The notes under the pieces are model-generated. The model searched no databases. It was not told the DNA's origin and saw only the letters and a list, made by a program, of their open reading frames with translations. From NCBI RefSeq assembly GCF_000827595.2, contig NZ_LN776186.1:37978-101977 (forward strand): 64,000 nucleotides of DNA, in the 5' to 3' direction. The translations under genes were made by a program, and so were the position numbers. Of the stretch, positions 62,325 to 64,000 are shown piece after piece. The number at the start of each line of letters is the position of its first letter. Positions within the stretch are counted from its first letter, which is position 1. The DNA is from Necropsobacter massiliensis. Its GTDB lineage: Bacteria > Pseudomonadota > Gammaproteobacteria > Enterobacterales > Pasteurellaceae.

Positions 62325-63924
62325 TATTTGTCCCCTAACATCATGTCAAACATCAGTTTTAAATAAACCTTACTTTCGTCCATAAACAAAATATGTTTGT
62401 TTTTAAACATTTCGTCTGTCCAGCCACTGAAATTGTGTAAATCTCGTTGTGCCGTTGCCGATAAAATAAAAGCGGATAATTCAGGCTGCCTGATGTTCAA
62501 GTTTTGGGCAAAACGTTGCAACTCTTCGTGCAAGCCAAATTTTGGATCAGATTGTTCCATATTACGAATGCCTTTCGGATCAATCAAAGATAGCCACTGT
62601 TCGCCCGTTTTACCATCCACCAGCCAAAGCAAGAAATCAGGATAAAAATTGCCTGCCAATGCAAAGCCCAAACCTTTGGTTTTGTTTGCGGCATTTCTCA
62701 ATAAATACACATCTTTGCTTTGCGTCCATTTATGCAAATTGCCGTTGTCTTTGGCTTCAATTAAATGATGAAGCAGCGTCCATTCGCTTTCGGCGTTTAC
62801 AGCCAATGGCTGAATATTAAACGGCAAGTCTTGGCGTTCCAAACAAGCAAAAATCGGCGCAAACAAATGTCCATCAAAACAAAGCATTTGCAAGCCATTA
62901 TCGCCACCAAACACAGGCTCTACACCGTTTTGCAATAAATTTAAACCCTTTGCCAGCTGTTCTAACTTCGTTTTAATCGCATTGCCATCGTCATTATCAG
63001 GCAGCTCAAACTGATATTTTTCCAGCATTGAACCGTTTTCTTCGGTAACTTCCACCACTTCATAATGCTCGCCTTCATACGCCGCTTTTAGCCGCTCATA
63101 AAACTGTTTACTGTATTCTTTTAACAAATCAATCAAAATTTCTTGTTGCAAGGCAATGTGCGAAAAGCTGTCCACTTTTAACGCAGCTTTCGGCATATAC
63201 AGCGTGTACCAATGATTTTGCTCGGCAAATTGGCGAAGTTTTGTTTTGTCTAAACGCAAGTTGTACCACGTTTTTTCGTGTTTAACTGCTTGAACAGCAA
63301 GATAAATCTTATCCCAATCAAAAAAATCAAACAAAGCCATATTGAGCTTGACTTCTTGGCGTTGCTCAAACTGGCTTTTGGCGATTGCTGTGCCTTTTGA
63401 AGCCACACTTTGCACTTTTGGATAGCGATCTAAGGCAATATGAATTTCTTTTAGCTTACCTTGCCATTTTTCTGGCACTTCAAATAAATAAATGCCTTTT
63501 TCTTGGCGTTTAAACGACATTTTGCGATTGCCTTTTACTTCATCTTTTAGTTTCAAGGTTTTCAGTTTTATTGCAGGCAGCCGTTTTTGTACAGGAAAAT
63601 CCAGCGTCAGCATTTCATCTGGCGTAACAATATCTTCCGCTGCCAAATAATTACGGAAAGTTTCCATATAGTCGGCGTTAATACCGAAAATATTGAGTGT
63701 TTCTAATTTGTCTAAAAACAGATTTTTGGGGCGTTCATTCGGCAGCGAACGTTTAAGCGACCAATCTCTGCCTTTGAGCCGCACGCCACGCCCAAACAGC
63801 TGGATAATTTGGCTGCCTTCGCCTTTGCCCATATTCAGTAAACCCATTGTACAAACACGCCAGCTAGACCAACCTTCGGTAAACTTACGCGAACCAATCA
63901 AAATATTGACAGGCGATGTTTTTT
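62324..63924 (-). pseudogene. Type III restriction (Res)-like helicase-nuclease, 5' end removed by IS26
   Basis: The remaining 532 codons hold the end of a helicase domain (motif V region SRKFTEGWSSWRV, motif VI QLFGRGVRLKGR), a long middle region and a PD-(D/E)xK nuclease: PD at 62641-62636, then D-P-K at 62581-62573. The whole N-terminal half, with Walker A and DEAD motifs, is missing because IS26 begins at 63925. A reading frame continues four codons into IS26 and offers a TTG at 63937, but there is no sensible start. Family members are Res subunits of type III or similar restriction systems. The stop overlaps the helicase gene downstream. The cognate methylase would be beyond the window or lost. 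Confidence 0.83.
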
Positions 63925-64000
63925 GGCACTGTTGCAAAGTTAGCGATGAGGCAGCCTTTTGTCTTATTCAAAGGCCTTACATTTCAAAAACTCTGCTTAC
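63925..64000 (-). mobile_element. IS26 (IS6 family), right end
   Basis: The 14-base terminal repeat GGCACTGTTGCAAA at 63925-63938 and the following 62 bases match the IS26 right end as I recall it. The element is cut by the window edge. IS26 moves by replicative or conservative cointegrate formation and makes 8-bp duplications; the flanking 8 bases inside the helicase-nuclease gene are TGTTTTTT (63917-63924), which should recur at the other end if this was a simple insertion. Confidence 0.92.
63977..64000 (-). CDS. tnpA: IS26 transposase, last seven codons
   Basis: The leftward frame from the window edge reads VSRVFEM and stops at 63977-63979. This is the C terminus of the IS26 DDE transposase as I recall it (which ends GEMRLVSRVFEM). 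The rest of the gene lies outside the window. Confidence 0.85.
   Translation of the reverse strand, partial: VSRVFEM

Noticed and set aside
63925..63937. TTG at 63937 as a genuine start of the helicase-nuclease protein
   Set aside because: The codon lies within the IS26 terminal repeat and the protein would begin in the middle of a helicase domain; this is a truncated gene.

Overview
The window is chromosomal DNA of a member of the Pasteurellaceae. The 9-mer AAGTGCGGT (the Haemophilus-type DNA uptake signal sequence, USS) or its complement occurs more than forty times by eye, and I saw none of the ACAAGCGGT variant used by the Actinobacillus pleuropneumoniae/Mannheimia haemolytica group. Synteny with gammaproteobacteria is strong: nudJ-rluE-icd, srmB/trmN6, comF-nfuA, and atp-rsmG-mnmG-oriC-mioC. 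A USS-competent species of the Haemophilus/Pasteurella/Aggregatibacter/Basfia side of the family fits. The species cannot be fixed from the sequence alone.

Layout. 1-2.4 kb: nudJ (cut by the window edge), rluE and icd. 2.5-13.5 kb: a leftward catabolic operon for four-carbon sugar acids (D-erythronate/L-threonate: ltnD, otnK, otnC, otnI, denD, GntP-type permease) facing a DeoR-family regulator. Downstream it carries an unusual tail of a secreted esterase-like protein, a cyclase-family metalloenzyme and an alpha/beta hydrolase fused to a multi-spanning membrane domain. 13.5-34.1 kb: a large inositol region. It holds iolG, iolE, iolD, an iron alcohol dehydrogenase, three further Gfo/TIM-barrel genes, an AraC regulator, a sugar ABC importer, another Gfo/Idh/MocA dehydrogenase, iolA, iolB, an RpiR-type regulator (probably IolR) and an iolC-aldolase fusion. 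A shared dyad, TGAAA-N6-TTTCA, sits in front of several of these units and is a good candidate for the IolR operator. 34.2-38.6 kb: a cNMP/CBS/DUF294 protein, a DnaQ-like exonuclease and a convergent sodium:solute symporter. 38.9-44.5 kb: housekeeping genes (srmB, trmN6, two Cof-type phosphatases, comF, nfuA). 44.5-55.4 kb: the complete F1Fo ATP synthase operon, rsmG, mnmG, a well-preserved chromosomal replication origin (oriC), mioC and zapB. 55.6-59.4 kb: glpX and gyrB. 59.4-64 kb: a two-gene helicase module that looks like part of a restriction/defence locus. Its upstream gene is truncated at 63,924 by what I recognise as the right end of IS26.

How the parts work together. The two catabolic regions both feed the triose pool: tetronates give dihydroxyacetone phosphate, and inositols give dihydroxyacetone phosphate plus acetyl-CoA. 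Import is by a GntP-type permease, an ABC importer and possibly the symporter. Paired inverted USS copies serve as terminators at several gene ends. The IS26 end is the only clear sign of recent mobile DNA, and IS26 is usually linked to antibiotic-resistance regions, so whatever lies just beyond the right edge is of interest. No tRNA, rRNA or CRISPR array was found.
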